Shown: positions 15,858-24,194 of the stretch, piece by piece | Layout of the letters: each line of letters starts with the position of its first letter | How positions within the stretch are numbered: the stretch's first letter is position 1 | Source: Bacteroidota bacterium | GTDB lineage: Bacteria; Bacteroidota; Bacteroidia; Chitinophagales; Chitinophagaceae | Reading direction: 5' to 3' | NCBI GenBank assembly: GCA_029561305.1 | Contig: JAKQJG010000055.1 | Location: 1 to 37,249, forward strand | DNA length: 37,249 nucleotides | Notes under the pieces: model-generated | Seen by the model: only the letters and a program-made list of their open reading frames with translations | The model's database searches: none | Told to the model about the DNA's origin: nothing | Translations under genes and position numbers: made by a program

Positions 15858-18449
15858 TTAGTTCAACAGGTATACCGGCAGGTTTTCCTCCGTTGCATCC
15901 ACAATATGGTTTGTTTCCATTTCCCTTGCGCCCTCAATAAATTCTTCCATGTTGTGAATGGTTTTTATTGCTGAGGCATCGGTAAGCGGGTTGTATTTTT
16001 CAAACACACCATTGGTGAAATAGTAAAACTGTTTTTCCAGTGGGTGAAGGGCAATGATATGCACCCATTCATTTTTATACCATTCAAATACTTCGGGCGA
16101 TGATTGGATTGCTTTGAGAACTATATCCGGTGCATGTTCCACAATAACCAGCAGCCTTACCGGGTCATGTACCTCAATCATTTGCCAGGGAAGGCCCGGC
16201 CGGAGGTCGCCATCGCTGCTGTTGGCCACTCCAAACAAGCCCATCACATTGTGCGGCAATTTGGTACCGGCACCCATCTTTACATTATCTACCCTTGAAA
16301 AATAATACTCCAGGTTAATACCCCCGCATACCAAACCAATGGGCCGCATCACCGCTGTGAGGATGGTGCCATCAGGATCCGTCGTATAGTCGTAACTGTT
16401 AAGAAAAGCCCTGCGGTCAAGAAACAAACCTTTTGTTATCAGCCTGCGACCGATGATGGCAAGTGTATTAGTACCATGGCCCAGTTCAGGCCTTGGTTCA
16501 AACAAGGAAACGGAACGGCTATGAATCGCTTTACGAACCTGCTCCAGTTGCTGCCTGGTATTGATAGAAGCAAAGCGCCGGCTTCTCTCTTTGGCATTCA
16601 GGTTGAGGGCAGTTTCAAAATGCTGCATATTGATGCGGTGTACAGCAGCATTTTCTGTATTCAAAATTGTTTCATCATAGTAGCCCATCACATCAGCTGC
16701 TGTATCATGCATGCAACCAATAAACTGGGTGGAAGCAGGGATATGTATACCTTTTGAAGATAATATCTCCCGTACTTTTTCATGATTTAAAATATAAGCC
16801 TGTACCCTTGCATTGGTGGCGCCGGGTCTTCCGCTGCAGGCACCGCAATCGTGAGCGCCATGGTGCGGATTGTTGGCGCTGCTGCTGCCATGTGCTACCA
16901 GGTATACAACAGCAGCAAAATGCTTTACCAGGCCAATGCTTCTTAAAAACCCTTCGCCCCTGGTCACCATTTCATCAATGTTATAACCAATCTGCAGCCC
17001 ATTTTCTATATCAGCAGGGTCTTTGTTTTCAATCGTCAGTTTTGACACTTTATCCATATGTCCATAAGCATTGGATATTGCCGGGCTCATTTTAGGCCTG
17101 AAAAGCATTTGTATCTTTTTTACAAAGGCCCAAAAACCAAAACTCATGCTTAATAAAAATCCTGATAGGATACCATGCGTTAGTTTGGTATAAATCGGCT
17201 CTTCCTTTTTAACCGGGCTGGCATCAAATTCTTTTACCAGGTATTTAGGTGTTACGGGCGCAGGGCAAAGCTTATCATAAAACTTGCTGCCTTGTTGCAG
17301 GAAATAGAACTCTACTCCAAAAAATCCCGGCGCACCAAATGTTTCGGCGTTTTTATCTACTGCTTCAATGTGGCGCCTGATAGAATCTTCCCTTTCGTCA
17401 ATACAGAATACTGCCTGCAGGTTTTTTTGGGGTTGGGTACCGGGATTTAAATGATTGGTCAGTTCTGCAGCTGCTGATGCTTTTCCATTCCCATTAGCCG
17501 GGAGTTTTGGAGAGGCAAGCAGCATGCCTTTTAGTACGGAATCATAATAACTCCATTCAAAAGCTTCCTGCCATACTTGTATTGTTTCCGCCAATTCAGT
17601 TTTTGGTACTTCCGCCAGTAAATCAAGCGGCGGTTCTTCCATACGCTCTGCCAGTGGTTTCCAGTTTTCGCCTATTGTATCATACAGCGCATCCACTTCC
17701 ATCAGTAACTCCAGCTCTATCAATTCCTGTAAGGTGATCTGTTTCCGGTCTAACAATGTATGCGGATGATCTTCCACTGCACTTACAAAACCACTCCATC
17801 CATGATGAGCAAACTGCTGGTCAAAAAGGTATTGTTCAAAATAGGCCTCTTTACCCACAAGCGATGAAAGCAGTGTTGATATGCTGTAGTTGCCCGACAG
17901 GAACAACTCTTTTATTTTCCTGGTTTTAAAAAAACTAACCAGGCTTTTCCTTTCCAGTTCTCTGATACTCTCCATCACAGGCTTATTGACGACCGGGAAA
18001 TGATCAATAGCAATACCCTGGTCTAAAAAGGAACAAAGGATCCGGAATAATAAAGGATGAACTTCGTTGTCAAGATCAATATGGTATTTGTTTTTCCAGT
18101 GTTTTCTTAATTGACCTATCCGTGGATGATTGACCGTGTCATAGTCTTTTTCCAATAACTGGTGCTTCCATTCAGCTAAAGCAGCAGTTCCCTTTTTACT
18201 GGTAATTATTTTTTCAAGAATGTCTTTCCTGATCCTTCCGCTTTGATACAGCTGCCTGTATTCCTTCAATTGCAAATGAACCTGGAACCCAAAAATCCTG
18301 GAGGCTTTAAAGATGGCATCATAAAACTTCATATGCTGAAAAGCATGCAATGAGTTATGATGAATAAAATCTTTTAATGCCTGTTGTGCAGGCAAAAAAT
18401 GTTTTAGCTCATGCAGGGTATGAGCCAGGTCAAATTTTGTGTCAGCCAT
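15858..18449 (-). CDS. dabA: DUF2309 inorganic-carbon transporter subunit DabA
   Basis: An 863-residue DUF2309 protein, the beta-carbonic-anhydrase-like subunit of the DAB complex that traps CO2 as bicarbonate in the cytoplasm. The predicted zinc and active-site residues are present: C349 and D351 in AVFCIDEREDSIRRH, H520 in VAHGSSSANNPHHG, and C535 in AHDCGACSGRPG. Their order and spacing parallel those described for Halothiobacillus DabA. Other family segments are IHHNSLHAFQ, GHGTNTLAIIGRRLITKGLF (Arg-rich), SYDYTTDPDGTILTAVMRPIG and the closing NLPVYLLN. It lies between the SulP gene (19 bases) and dabB (36 bases). DabA and DabB work as a pair; the presence of all ligands argues for an active system. 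Confidence 0.95.
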   Translation of the reverse strand: MADTKFDLAHTLHELKHFLPAQQALKDFIHHNSLHAFQHMKFYDAIFKASRIFGFQVHLQLKEYRQLYQSGRIRKDILEKIITSKKGTAALAEWKHQLLEKDYDTVNHPRIGQLRKHWKNKYHIDLDNEVHPLLFRILCSFLDQGIAIDHFPVVNKPVMESIRELERKSLVSFFKTRKIKELFLSGNYSISTLLSSLVGKEAYFEQYLFDQQFAHHGWSGFVSAVEDHPHTLLDRKQITLQELIELELLMEVDALYDTIGENWKPLAERMEEPPLDLLAEVPKTELAETIQVWQEAFEWSYYDSVLKGMLLASPKLPANGNGKASAAAELTNHLNPGTQPQKNLQAVFCIDEREDSIRRHIEAVDKNAETFGAPGFFGVEFYFLQQGSKFYDKLCPAPVTPKYLVKEFDASPVKKEEPIYTKLTHGILSGFLLSMSFGFWAFVKKIQMLFRPKMSPAISNAYGHMDKVSKLTIENKDPADIENGLQIGYNIDEMVTRGEGFLRSIGLVKHFAAVVYLVAHGSSSANNPHHGAHDCGACSGRPGATNARVQAYILNHEKVREILSSKGIHIPASTQFIGCMHDTAADVMGYYDETILNTENAAVHRINMQHFETALNLNAKERSRRFASINTRQQLEQVRKAIHSRSVSLFEPRPELGHGTNTLAIIGRRLITKGLFLDRRAFLNSYDYTTDPDGTILTAVMRPIGLVCGGINLEYYFSRVDNVKMGAGTKLPHNVMGLFGVANSSDGDLRPGLPWQMIEVHDPVRLLVIVEHAPDIVLKAIQSSPEVFEWYKNEWVHIIALHPLEKQFYYFTNGVFEKYNPLTDASAIKTIHNMEEFIEGAREMETNHIVDATEENLPVYLLN

Positions 18450-18468
18450 GTAAGGTCTGCTTTCGCTT

Positions 18469-20076
18469 TTAGTGTACGGACTGCACGTTCAATTCGTTTT
18501 CTATCTGGTACTTTTCTTTAAAGCCTTTCAGCTGCAGGTCAATATTTTTAAGCGGCGCTTTTATATCCCTGAATTCTTTTATCAGTTCCAGTACATCAAA
18601 ATCTATATAAGATGATTTGCTGGCATCAATTACCACTTTGGTATTAGCAGGCATATTGTCGAGTGTTTGCCTGATAGCAGCTTTATTTAAAAAAGAAACC
18701 TCTTCTGAAAGATAGATATTGATAGTGTCGCCTTGATGGTGTTTGCTTTCGTGAAAAAAGTAAGAGTTCTTGAGGTTACCATGAAGGATTGCCCCAAAAG
18801 CTGCAATGATACCGGCACCCACGCCAATCACCAGGCCCTTTCCACCTACCGCAGGGAAAATACCAAAAAGATCAATGGCAAGTATAACCACCACTGTTAC
18901 TATGAATGGAATAAACTGGTACTTACCGTTGCTGAACATTTGTTTGAAAAAGGAAGGTTTCGCCAATTTGTATCCGGTAAGTAACAGTATTGCTGCAAGA
19001 GCAGATAAGGGAATTTTGTTTAGCAGGAATGGTATAGCCACAACACAGCCAAATAACAACACTCCATGTATCACCGCCGAGAGCCTGGTTTTTGCACCTG
19101 CATTTGCATTAGCGCTGCTTCGTACAATAACGCTGGTAATGGGAAGACCGCCTATTAAACCTGCCACCGCATTTCCAATACCCTGGGAGAATAGCTCCCG
19201 GTTGGTATTGGTAACCCTCCTTTGCGGATCAATATTGTCAATAGCTTCAATACTTAACAAGGTTTCCAGTGATGCAATAATGGCGATAAATACACCGTAC
19301 ATGATCACTTTGCCATCAAGAAAGCCATTAAAATCAGGTAATGTAAAAAAACCAAAAAACTCGCCAACGCTGTTTGCAATCGGTATTTTAACCAGGTGCT
19401 CATTTTCTGCAGCCAGCTTACTGCCCATCGATTCCCATACCACGTTGATGAGAACAGCAACGATAACAGCTACCAATGCACCAGGTACCAGGGGCAAGCG
19501 CTTTTTAATAAAGGGCTTTTCCCATAGCAGCATAATACCAATGGATACAGCGCAGATAATGGTGATGCCCACTTCAATATGCTGCAAAGGCTGCAGCAGT
19601 TCATGCATATTCTCATTACCATAAGGCAGCAGTTCTGTCATGTTGCCTTTTTCATCTTTATCATACCCAAAAGCATGCGGTATTTGCTTTGCAATGATCA
19701 AAATACCAATACTGGTAAGCATGCCTTTAATTACACTGCTCGGAATATAATTGGCGATACCTCCCAGTTTTGCCAGGCCCAGCAGTATCTGCAAAATACC
19801 TGCAACCAGCACGGCACACAGGAACAAAGGGAAATTACCAATAGAAGTTATTGCCCCAAATACGAGTGCCGCCAGACCGGCAGCAGGTCCGCTTACACTT
19901 AACTGCGAGTTGCTCAAAGAGCCAATGACCACACCGCCAACAATGCCGGATATGAGTCCGCTGAACAAAGGAGCACCTGATGCCAGCGCTATGCCCAGGC
20001 AAAGCGGTAATGCTACAAGAAACACCACAAGGCCGGATGGGAGGTCGTGTTTTAAAGTTTTTGTACTGAATTGCAT
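18469..20076 (-). CDS. SulP-family anion transporter with STAS domain (probable bicarbonate uptake)
   Basis: A 535-residue protein with the SulP/SLC26 fold. The N-terminus has LPSGLVVFLVALPLCLGIALASGAPLFSGLISGIVGG, SLSNSQLSVSGPAAGLAALVFG and about a dozen further helices. The segment SIEAIDNIDPQRRVTNTNRELFSQGIGNAVAGLIGGLPITSVIVRSSANANAGAKTRLS is the family core. A C-terminal STAS domain (about residues 440-535, KVVIDASKSSYIDFDVLELIKEF) follows the membrane part. SulP proteins carry sulfate or bicarbonate; the location 13 bases after a carbonic anhydrase and before dabA points to bicarbonate. Transport has not been shown here, so substrate is an inference. Confidence 0.88.
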   Translation of the reverse strand: MQFSTKTLKHDLPSGLVVFLVALPLCLGIALASGAPLFSGLISGIVGGVVIGSLSNSQLSVSGPAAGLAALVFGAITSIGNFPLFLCAVLVAGILQILLGLAKLGGIANYIPSSVIKGMLTSIGILIIAKQIPHAFGYDKDEKGNMTELLPYGNENMHELLQPLQHIEVGITIICAVSIGIMLLWEKPFIKKRLPLVPGALVAVIVAVLINVVWESMGSKLAAENEHLVKIPIANSVGEFFGFFTLPDFNGFLDGKVIMYGVFIAIIASLETLLSIEAIDNIDPQRRVTNTNRELFSQGIGNAVAGLIGGLPITSVIVRSSANANAGAKTRLSAVIHGVLLFGCVVAIPFLLNKIPLSALAAILLLTGYKLAKPSFFKQMFSNGKYQFIPFIVTVVVILAIDLFGIFPAVGGKGLVIGVGAGIIAAFGAILHGNLKNSYFFHESKHHQGDTINIYLSEEVSFLNKAAIRQTLDNMPANTKVVIDASKSSYIDFDVLELIKEFRDIKAPLKNIDLQLKGFKEKYQIENELNVQSVH

Positions 20077-20089
20077 TTGTATATTTCTT

Positions 20090-20743
20090 TTAAACTTTTG
20101 CTGCTATTTTTTCCTGCTTTTTTTCTTTGGTTAAGTTCTTAAAGAAATCGACCTCGCCGTTTTCAACATTGTAGACAGCGCCAAGAAGCCCGATCTCGCC
20201 AGCCTTAAACATGTTTCTTACGATCTCACTTTGGTTGAGTATTTCTTCCAGGCTGTTTTCCACGTTTGCATAGGCAACCTTATCGGAGTGTTTGTACTCT
20301 TCGTCCATCAACAGGGCTTTGCTGATTGAGGGATTAATGCGTTTAAGCAGTCCTGTTATATGTCCGTCGGCAACTCCCTGTTTGGCACTCTTAATAGCAC
20401 CACATTCAGTATGGCCCAGCACCACCAGTATTTTTGAACCAACGTATTTTACGGCATATTCCAGGCTGGCCAGTATATCATTGTTTACAATATTACCTGC
20501 CACCCTGATGCTGAAAAGGTCACCAAGACCCTGGTCAAATATGAGCTCCACTGATGTACGGGAATCCATGCAGCTTAATATTACTGCGAAAGGAAACTGA
20601 CCTTCTCTTGTCTGGTTGATAAGCTCAAGATGGTCGTGATCTGTATTAAGGTTATTGATAAATCTTTGGTTGCCTTCAACCAGTATTTCGTAAGCTTTGT
20701 GGGGTGTAAGATTTTGTAAGAATTCTTGTGAATGCTTTCTCAT
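20090..20743 (-). CDS. Beta-class carbonic anhydrase (first gene of the inorganic-carbon operon)
   Basis: A 217-residue cytoplasmic enzyme interconverting CO2 and bicarbonate. The zinc ligands C58, H111 and C114 occur in ILSCMDSRTSVE and VVLGHTECGAIKSA; D60 and R62 form the Asp-Arg dyad. Residues after RVAGNIVNND and SLEYAVKYVGSKILVVLGHTECGA follow the family standard. The basic tail (LTKEKKQEKIAAKV) is longer than usual. It starts the operon CA-sulP-dabA-dabB; the 13-base gap to sulP implies one mRNA. Upstream dyads (20764-20779 and repeats at 20790-20819) may control it. Confidence 0.94.
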   Translation of the reverse strand: MRKHSQEFLQNLTPHKAYEILVEGNQRFINNLNTDHDHLELINQTREGQFPFAVILSCMDSRTSVELIFDQGLGDLFSIRVAGNIVNNDILASLEYAVKYVGSKILVVLGHTECGAIKSAKQGVADGHITGLLKRINPSISKALLMDEEYKHSDKVAYANVENSLEEILNQSEIVRNMFKAGEIGLLGAVYNVENGEVDFFKNLTKEKKQEKIAAKV

Positions 20744-20763
20744 GTGTATAATGTTATAAGCTG

Positions 20764-20779
20764 TTACCGGGTACGGTAA
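20764..20779. promoter_or_regulatory. Dyad TTACCG-N4-CGGTAA upstream of the carbonic anhydrase operon
   Basis: Perfect 6-bp inverted repeat with a 4-base centre (GGTA), located 21 bases before the operon start at 20743. Its GC-rich centre stands out in an AT-rich leader, and its position suits a repressor site or an mRNA element. No regulator is assigned. Confidence 0.35.
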
Positions 20780-20789
20780 ACGGCCTTAA

Positions 20790-20819
20790 TGATTAAATAA
20801 TATTGATATGATTAAATAA
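20790..20819. repeat. Tandem direct repeat TGATTAAATAA at 19-base spacing
   Basis: TGATTAAATAA at 20790-20800 recurs at 20809-20819. The 19-base spacing is close to two helical turns, as seen for tandem regulator sites. It sits about 50-75 bases upstream of the inorganic-carbon operon. AT-rich sequence makes a chance match possible. Confidence 0.35.
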
Positions 20820-20855
20820 ATATGCTGTGTAACAGCAAAGGGAAGCCAGCACGAA

Positions 20856-21221
20856 TCAGGCGGCGTTGGGCGGAGGTACTAACAGTTCGCCATGAAAAGC
20901 GATGTAGCTGTCCGAATTTTCTAACTTATGGTATAAAGAAACTACCGAAATATAATGATGTTCGGCATGCGGATGATGCAAATATTCTTCAGCGAGATTG
21001 GTGCCGCCCGGCACCTTTTCTTCAACATTCCCGCCGGCATTGCTGTCATTTGCCTCATCTTCACAACCGGATGGGTCGCATACTACTTTTTGCTGCTTTG
21101 CAATTTCCTGCTGAGACATGGCAACAAAGGGTGCACTCACCGTTAACCAGCAAAGTGTCAGCATCAAAAAAATTGAAGCAAGTTTTTGAAAAATGGTATG
21201 TTTTTTCTTCCTTTCTTTCAT
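20856..21221 (-). CDS. Small secreted or membrane-anchored protein, unknown function
   Basis: A 121-residue protein. Residues 1-10 are very basic (MKERKKKHTI) and residues 12-36 hydrophobic, ending near SQQ, which looks like a signal peptide. The mature part begins with KVVCDPSGCEDEANDSNAGG (two Cys that may pair) and later carries a His-rich LHHPHAEHHY segment that could bind metal. I do not recognise the family. It lies upstream of the inorganic-carbon operon on the same strand, separated from it by 112 bases containing the dyad and repeats, so it may not share the promoter. Confidence 0.6.
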   Translation of the reverse strand: MKERKKKHTIFQKLASIFLMLTLCWLTVSAPFVAMSQQEIAKQQKVVCDPSGCEDEANDSNAGGNVEEKVPGGTNLAEEYLHHPHAEHHYISVVSLYHKLENSDSYIAFHGELLVPPPNAA

Positions 21222-21437
21222 TATCTGGCTGCAAAGTACTGTTTTAGCTTATGGTAACCAAACCATTCGTAAATGCATTGAAAACTATTCAAGGTCACTG
21301 TGCAATTAATCAACCGGGCATGGTGCTTCAGCGATTTGTTAAAGAATTTAAAAAATAATCATCACTGAAATATTCCACAACATGTACAATCCGCACGATA
21401 AATTGCAACAAATACTATTTTTGAAAAAAGTCTTAAT

Positions 21438-22073
21438 ATGAAACCGTACGAGTTATTGCTGGAGAACAATGAAAAATGGGCCGCTGGAAAAGTACAGTCT
21501 GATCCGGATTTTTTTAAGCGCCTGACCAATATACAAACTCCCGAGTTTTTGTGGATTGGATGCAGCGACAGCCGTGTACCTGCTAATGAAATTACAGGTA
21601 CCGAACCCGGAGAAATTTTTGTACACCGTAATATAGCCAACCTGGTAATACATACCGATGTAAACCTGTTGAGTGTACTGGAGTATGCCGTAGTGCACCT
21701 GAGAGTGGAGCACATCATCGTATGCGGACATTATGGATGCGGAGGGGTAAAGGCGGCCATGGGCAATGCAGACTACAACCAGGTGCTGAATATGTGGTTG
21801 CGAAACATCAAAGATGTTTACCGGCACAACAGGGAGGAGCTGGATACCATTTCAGATGAAAATGAAAGAACAGACAGGTTGGTTGAACTAAATGTGAAAG
21901 AACAAACACAGCGCCTGGCCAAAACATCCATCATTCAAAAAGCCTGGAAACACAGGAAGGGCCCCGACCTGCATGGCTGGGTGTACAGCCTCAAAGACGG
22001 CATCATCCATCCTGTATTTGAAATGAAAGCCGGGGCTGATATAGATCCTATATACAGGTTTGACAACATATAA
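21438..22073 (+). CDS. can: Second beta-class carbonic anhydrase
   Basis: A 211-residue enzyme resembling the E. coli Can type. The ligands C42 (FLWIGCSDSRVPANEI), H98 and C101 (VCGHYGCGGVKAAM) and the Asp-Arg dyad D44/R46 are in place. Further marks are GTEPGEIFVHRNIANLV and WVYSLKDGIIHPVFEM near the C-terminus. It converts CO2 and bicarbonate in the cytoplasm. A TATTTTTG element lies at 21416-21423, 14 bases ahead of the ATG, and could be its promoter. It differs clearly in sequence from the operon enzyme at 20090, so it is not a recent duplicate. Having both suggests a housekeeping copy plus one tied to uptake. Confidence 0.93.
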   Translation: MKPYELLLENNEKWAAGKVQSDPDFFKRLTNIQTPEFLWIGCSDSRVPANEITGTEPGEIFVHRNIANLVIHTDVNLLSVLEYAVVHLRVEHIIVCGHYGCGGVKAAMGNADYNQVLNMWLRNIKDVYRHNREELDTISDENERTDRLVELNVKEQTQRLAKTSIIQKAWKHRKGPDLHGWVYSLKDGIIHPVFEMKAGADIDPIYRFDNI

Positions 22074-22214
22074 AAGCTGGAAAATTGTCAGGTTGAAAAG
22101 TCCTGGGACAACTCAAAACTTACAACTTACAAGTCCTTTTTTTAACCTGTTCTCGGTATGGCTGCCGGCTGGCAAGTACACTTTAGATAAAACTTTTCTC
22201 AGCTATAGCTTTTT

Positions 22215-22448
22215 TTAAAGCCCCTGCAACTGTTTGTATAAATTATCTTTTAGCTGAACCCTTTTTATTCTCAATCCGTTCAGCACTTCATCGGTAGTAG
22301 CTTCAGCACCATGTTCGATGCGATGAATATCATGGTCAACTTCGTGGTATTCATCAAATAGCTTGCGGAAATGCTGGTTACTGGTTTTTAGCTCATGTAT
22401 CTTTTCCCTGTATTCGGGAAACTCATGCAGCAGATCGTGTTTTTCCAT
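22215..22448 (-). CDS. YdcH/DUF465-like small helical protein
   Basis: A 77-residue protein if started at ATG 22448 (MEKHDLLHEFPEYREKIHEL). The frame is open up to 22529, but the upstream part does not resemble the family. HDLLHEFPEYREKIHELKTSNQHFRKLFDEYHEVDHDIHRIE is the typical DUF465 two-helix pattern, followed by RIKRVQLKDNLYKQLQ. Its role is unknown. It is 96 bases downstream of the MerC-like gene on the same strand. Confidence 0.85.
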   Translation of the reverse strand: MEKHDLLHEFPEYREKIHELKTSNQHFRKLFDEYHEVDHDIHRIEHGAEATTDEVLNGLRIKRVQLKDNLYKQLQGL

Positions 22449-22544
22449 GTTGATCGTTTTTATCAAAACTATAGCAGGGGCTGTTGTTTCCGGTTGACAA
22501 AAAGCATTTATATAAATGATTGTTGTCATGAGCGCAGGATGCTG

Positions 22545-22934
22545 TTAGTGCTTATGATGCGGAGAGCTGCATTTGCTTTTGTGACAAAGGCGATAGTTAT
22601 AATAATGTGCACTGATAATGAGGATCACTGCAGGGATTAAAAACCAGTTTTCTGCGCTGTGAAAAAACTGCTTCAAAAAGAGAAATACAAAACCTACAGC
22701 AAAAATTGCAATGGGTAAAAACGATCTGTGGTGTTTGATATATCCATGAAAAAGAGCATAACTGCCTACAACAAACGCAATCCCGATCATTATCCATTCA
22801 AAAACCAGGTTGTGAATAATATTGATACCAAATAAAGGAAGACTTGTTAAGACAAGCGGGAGCAATGCACAGTGAATGGCGCAGGCTAAAGAAGTGACAA
22901 TCCCAATTACATCCCAATTAAATTTTGCTTCCAT
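22545..22934 (-). CDS. MerC-like membrane protein
   Basis: A 129-residue protein with four membrane helices. The first contains LACAIHCALLPLVL, the Cys-x3-His-Cys pattern of the MerC domain; the tail reads LCHKSKCSSPHHKH, a Cys/His-rich segment that should bind metal. MerC was first described in mercury uptake, but Bacteroidota homologues often travel with Fur-family regulators and probably move or sense zinc or similar ions. The promoter at 22948-22978 is overlain by a dyad, and a Fur-family gene lies nearby at 23781. The metal is not shown by sequence alone. Confidence 0.85.
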   Translation of the reverse strand: MEAKFNWDVIGIVTSLACAIHCALLPLVLTSLPLFGINIIHNLVFEWIMIGIAFVVGSYALFHGYIKHHRSFLPIAIFAVGFVFLFLKQFFHSAENWFLIPAVILIISAHYYNYRLCHKSKCSSPHHKH

Positions 22935-22947
22935 TTTTTAAGGACTG

Positions 22948-22978
22948 CAAAGATAGCATTTTTGCAATAGTGTTGCAA
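22948..22978 (-). promoter_or_regulatory. merC promoter (TTG-N20-TATCTTTG)
   Basis: On the minus strand TTG (22978-22976), 20 bases and TATCTTTG (22955-22948) match the Bacteroidota promoter consensus. Transcription would start about 22941, a few bases before the MerC ATG at 22934, giving a very short leader. Confidence 0.7.
22962..22978. promoter_or_regulatory. Candidate Fur/Zur-type operator TTGCAA-N5-TTGCAA
   Basis: TTGCAA-TAGTG-TTGCAA, a 17-bp dyad, lies over the -33 box and spacer of the merC promoter and about 50 bases upstream of the SCO -7 element. This is where a repressor would block merC. A Fur-family regulator is encoded 1 kb away (23781-24194) in the same gene group. The site is seen in sequence; assigning it to that regulator is inference. 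Confidence 0.55.
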
Positions 22979-23027
22979 GTTTTAAAATATCGGATAGTTA
23001 AAATAGCAAAGCTGGCGTTTCAGGCTG

Positions 23028-23035
23028 TAGCTTTG
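23028..23035 (+). promoter_or_regulatory. Candidate SCO-gene -7 element (TAGCTTTG)
   Basis: TAGCTTTG fits TAnnTTTG, 16 bases before ATG 23052. No clear TTTG box lies at the usual 19-21 bases upstream, so the promoter may be weak or activator-dependent. Confidence 0.5.
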
Positions 23036-23051
23036 CACCAAATTTTCAGGA

Positions 23052-23756
23052 ATGAAGCATAAATGGATATTGTATGTTGGTTTTTTTGCAGTGTTGTTTG
23101 CTGTTTATTTTATCATTGTTTATGGACAAACAGATATTGCCAAATCAAACCTTGCAGTTATAAGTGACGTAAAGCCGTTTTCTTTTACCAACCAGGATGG
23201 TAAGCCGGTTGGCAACAGGGAGATTGATGGTAAAGTATATGTAACAGAATTTTTCTTTACTACCTGTAAAAGTATTTGCCCGAGGATGAATGCCAATATG
23301 CGCCGGGTGTATGATAAATTTAAAGACAACCCGGATTTTATGATCATTTCCCACACTTGTATGCCTGAAACAGATTCGGTACCGGTATTGAAGAGTTATG
23401 AAGCAAAAATGCTTTCGGGTACACTTGTTCAAAAGCAGGACGGTTCTTACCGCCTGGAAGATGACAGTACTATAAAAAAAGCGGTACCAGTAAATACGAA
23501 CTGGCAGTTTGTTACGGGTGATAAAAGACAATTGTACAATATGGCCAGGCATAGTTATATCATTGATAACAATAAAAAAGATACCCTGGCAAATATTGCC
23601 GACGAGTTTATACATACACAGTTGTTTGCATTGGTAGATAAGCAGCAGCGGGTAAGAGGTGTGTATGATGGTTTAAAGGAAGATGAAATACAAAAGTTGT
23701 TAAAAGATATAAAAGGTTTGCTGAAAGAAACGGCACAGAACAGGAGCCTGAATTAA
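23052..23756 (+). CDS. SCO1/SenC-family copper chaperone-like protein
   Basis: A 234-residue protein with one N-terminal membrane anchor (about residues 5-24) and a thioredoxin-like domain outside. TTCKSICPRMNANM gives the CxxxC pair (C72, C76), and the conserved His is H188 in FIHTQLFALVDKQQR. These residues bind copper in SCO proteins, which help build the CuA site of cytochrome c oxidase or guard thiols. FSFTNQDGKPVGNREIDGKVYVTEFFFTTC is the usual core. It is divergent from the MerC-like gene and 24 bases before the Fur-family gene, which supports a metal-linked role. Confidence 0.93.
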   Translation: MKHKWILYVGFFAVLFAVYFIIVYGQTDIAKSNLAVISDVKPFSFTNQDGKPVGNREIDGKVYVTEFFFTTCKSICPRMNANMRRVYDKFKDNPDFMIISHTCMPETDSVPVLKSYEAKMLSGTLVQKQDGSYRLEDDSTIKKAVPVNTNWQFVTGDKRQLYNMARHSYIIDNNKKDTLANIADEFIHTQLFALVDKQQRVRGVYDGLKEDEIQKLLKDIKGLLKETAQNRSLN

Positions 23757-23780
23757 TTGTTGTATCCTAAACGAAAAACC

Positions 23781-24194
23781 ATGGTAGTAATAGAAGATAT
23801 TTTAAAAAAGAACCAGCTAAGTGTTACCGACGGAAGAAAGAAGATACTCGAGCTTTTTATCAGCAGCGAGGGCGCCCTGGCTCATGCCGACATTGAAGAA
23901 AAAACAGGTGAAAATTTTGACAGGGTAACGGTATACCGTACACTGAATACATTTGTTGAAAAAGGAATCATACACCATATACCCACTACGGATAATTCCA
24001 TTTTGTATGCTTTGTGCAAAGACAATTGCGAAGCCGGTCATCACCACGATAACCATGTGCATTTTATCTGCGATGTATGCAACAAAACCATTTGCCTGGA
24101 TGAAGTAACGGTACCCACAGTACAGCTGCCGGAAGGCTTCCGGCCATCGCATGCAGAGATGGTGGTGAATGGGGTTTGCGGGGATTGTAAGTAA
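23781..24194 (+). CDS. Fur-family metal-responsive regulator
   Basis: A 137-residue regulator. The N-terminal winged helix runs through TDGRKKILELFISSEGALAHADIEEKTGENFDRVTVYRTLNTFVEKGIIHHI (recognition helix with VTVYRTLN). The metal-binding half holds HHHDNHVHFICDVCNKTICLDE and ends VNGVCGDCK, so both CxxC pairs of the structural zinc site (CDVC, CGDC) are present. Whether it is Zur, Fur or PerR cannot be read directly; adjacency to MerC suggests zinc. The frame opens at TTG 23757 but ATG 23781 (MVVIEDILKKNQLSVT) fits. Its stop abuts the convergent M3 peptidase stop with no gap. Confidence 0.9.
   Translation: MVVIEDILKKNQLSVTDGRKKILELFISSEGALAHADIEEKTGENFDRVTVYRTLNTFVEKGIIHHIPTTDNSILYALCKDNCEAGHHHDNHVHFICDVCNKTICLDEVTVPTVQLPEGFRPSHAEMVVNGVCGDCK

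Noticed and set aside
18806-19624. A plus-strand open frame of 272 codons
   Set aside because: Antisense to the SulP gene; the protein is Thr/Ile/Pro-rich as expected from reading a membrane gene backwards. No motif or start context supports it.
20790-20819. Possible start of a CRISPR array
   Set aside because: Only two 11-base copies occur, with a short AT-rich spacer, and no cas gene is present. It fits tandem regulator sites or chance better.
22074-22214. Terminator after the second carbonic anhydrase
   Set aside because: AGCTATAGCT followed by T residues is a very short palindrome without a loop; no convincing stem was found in this gap.
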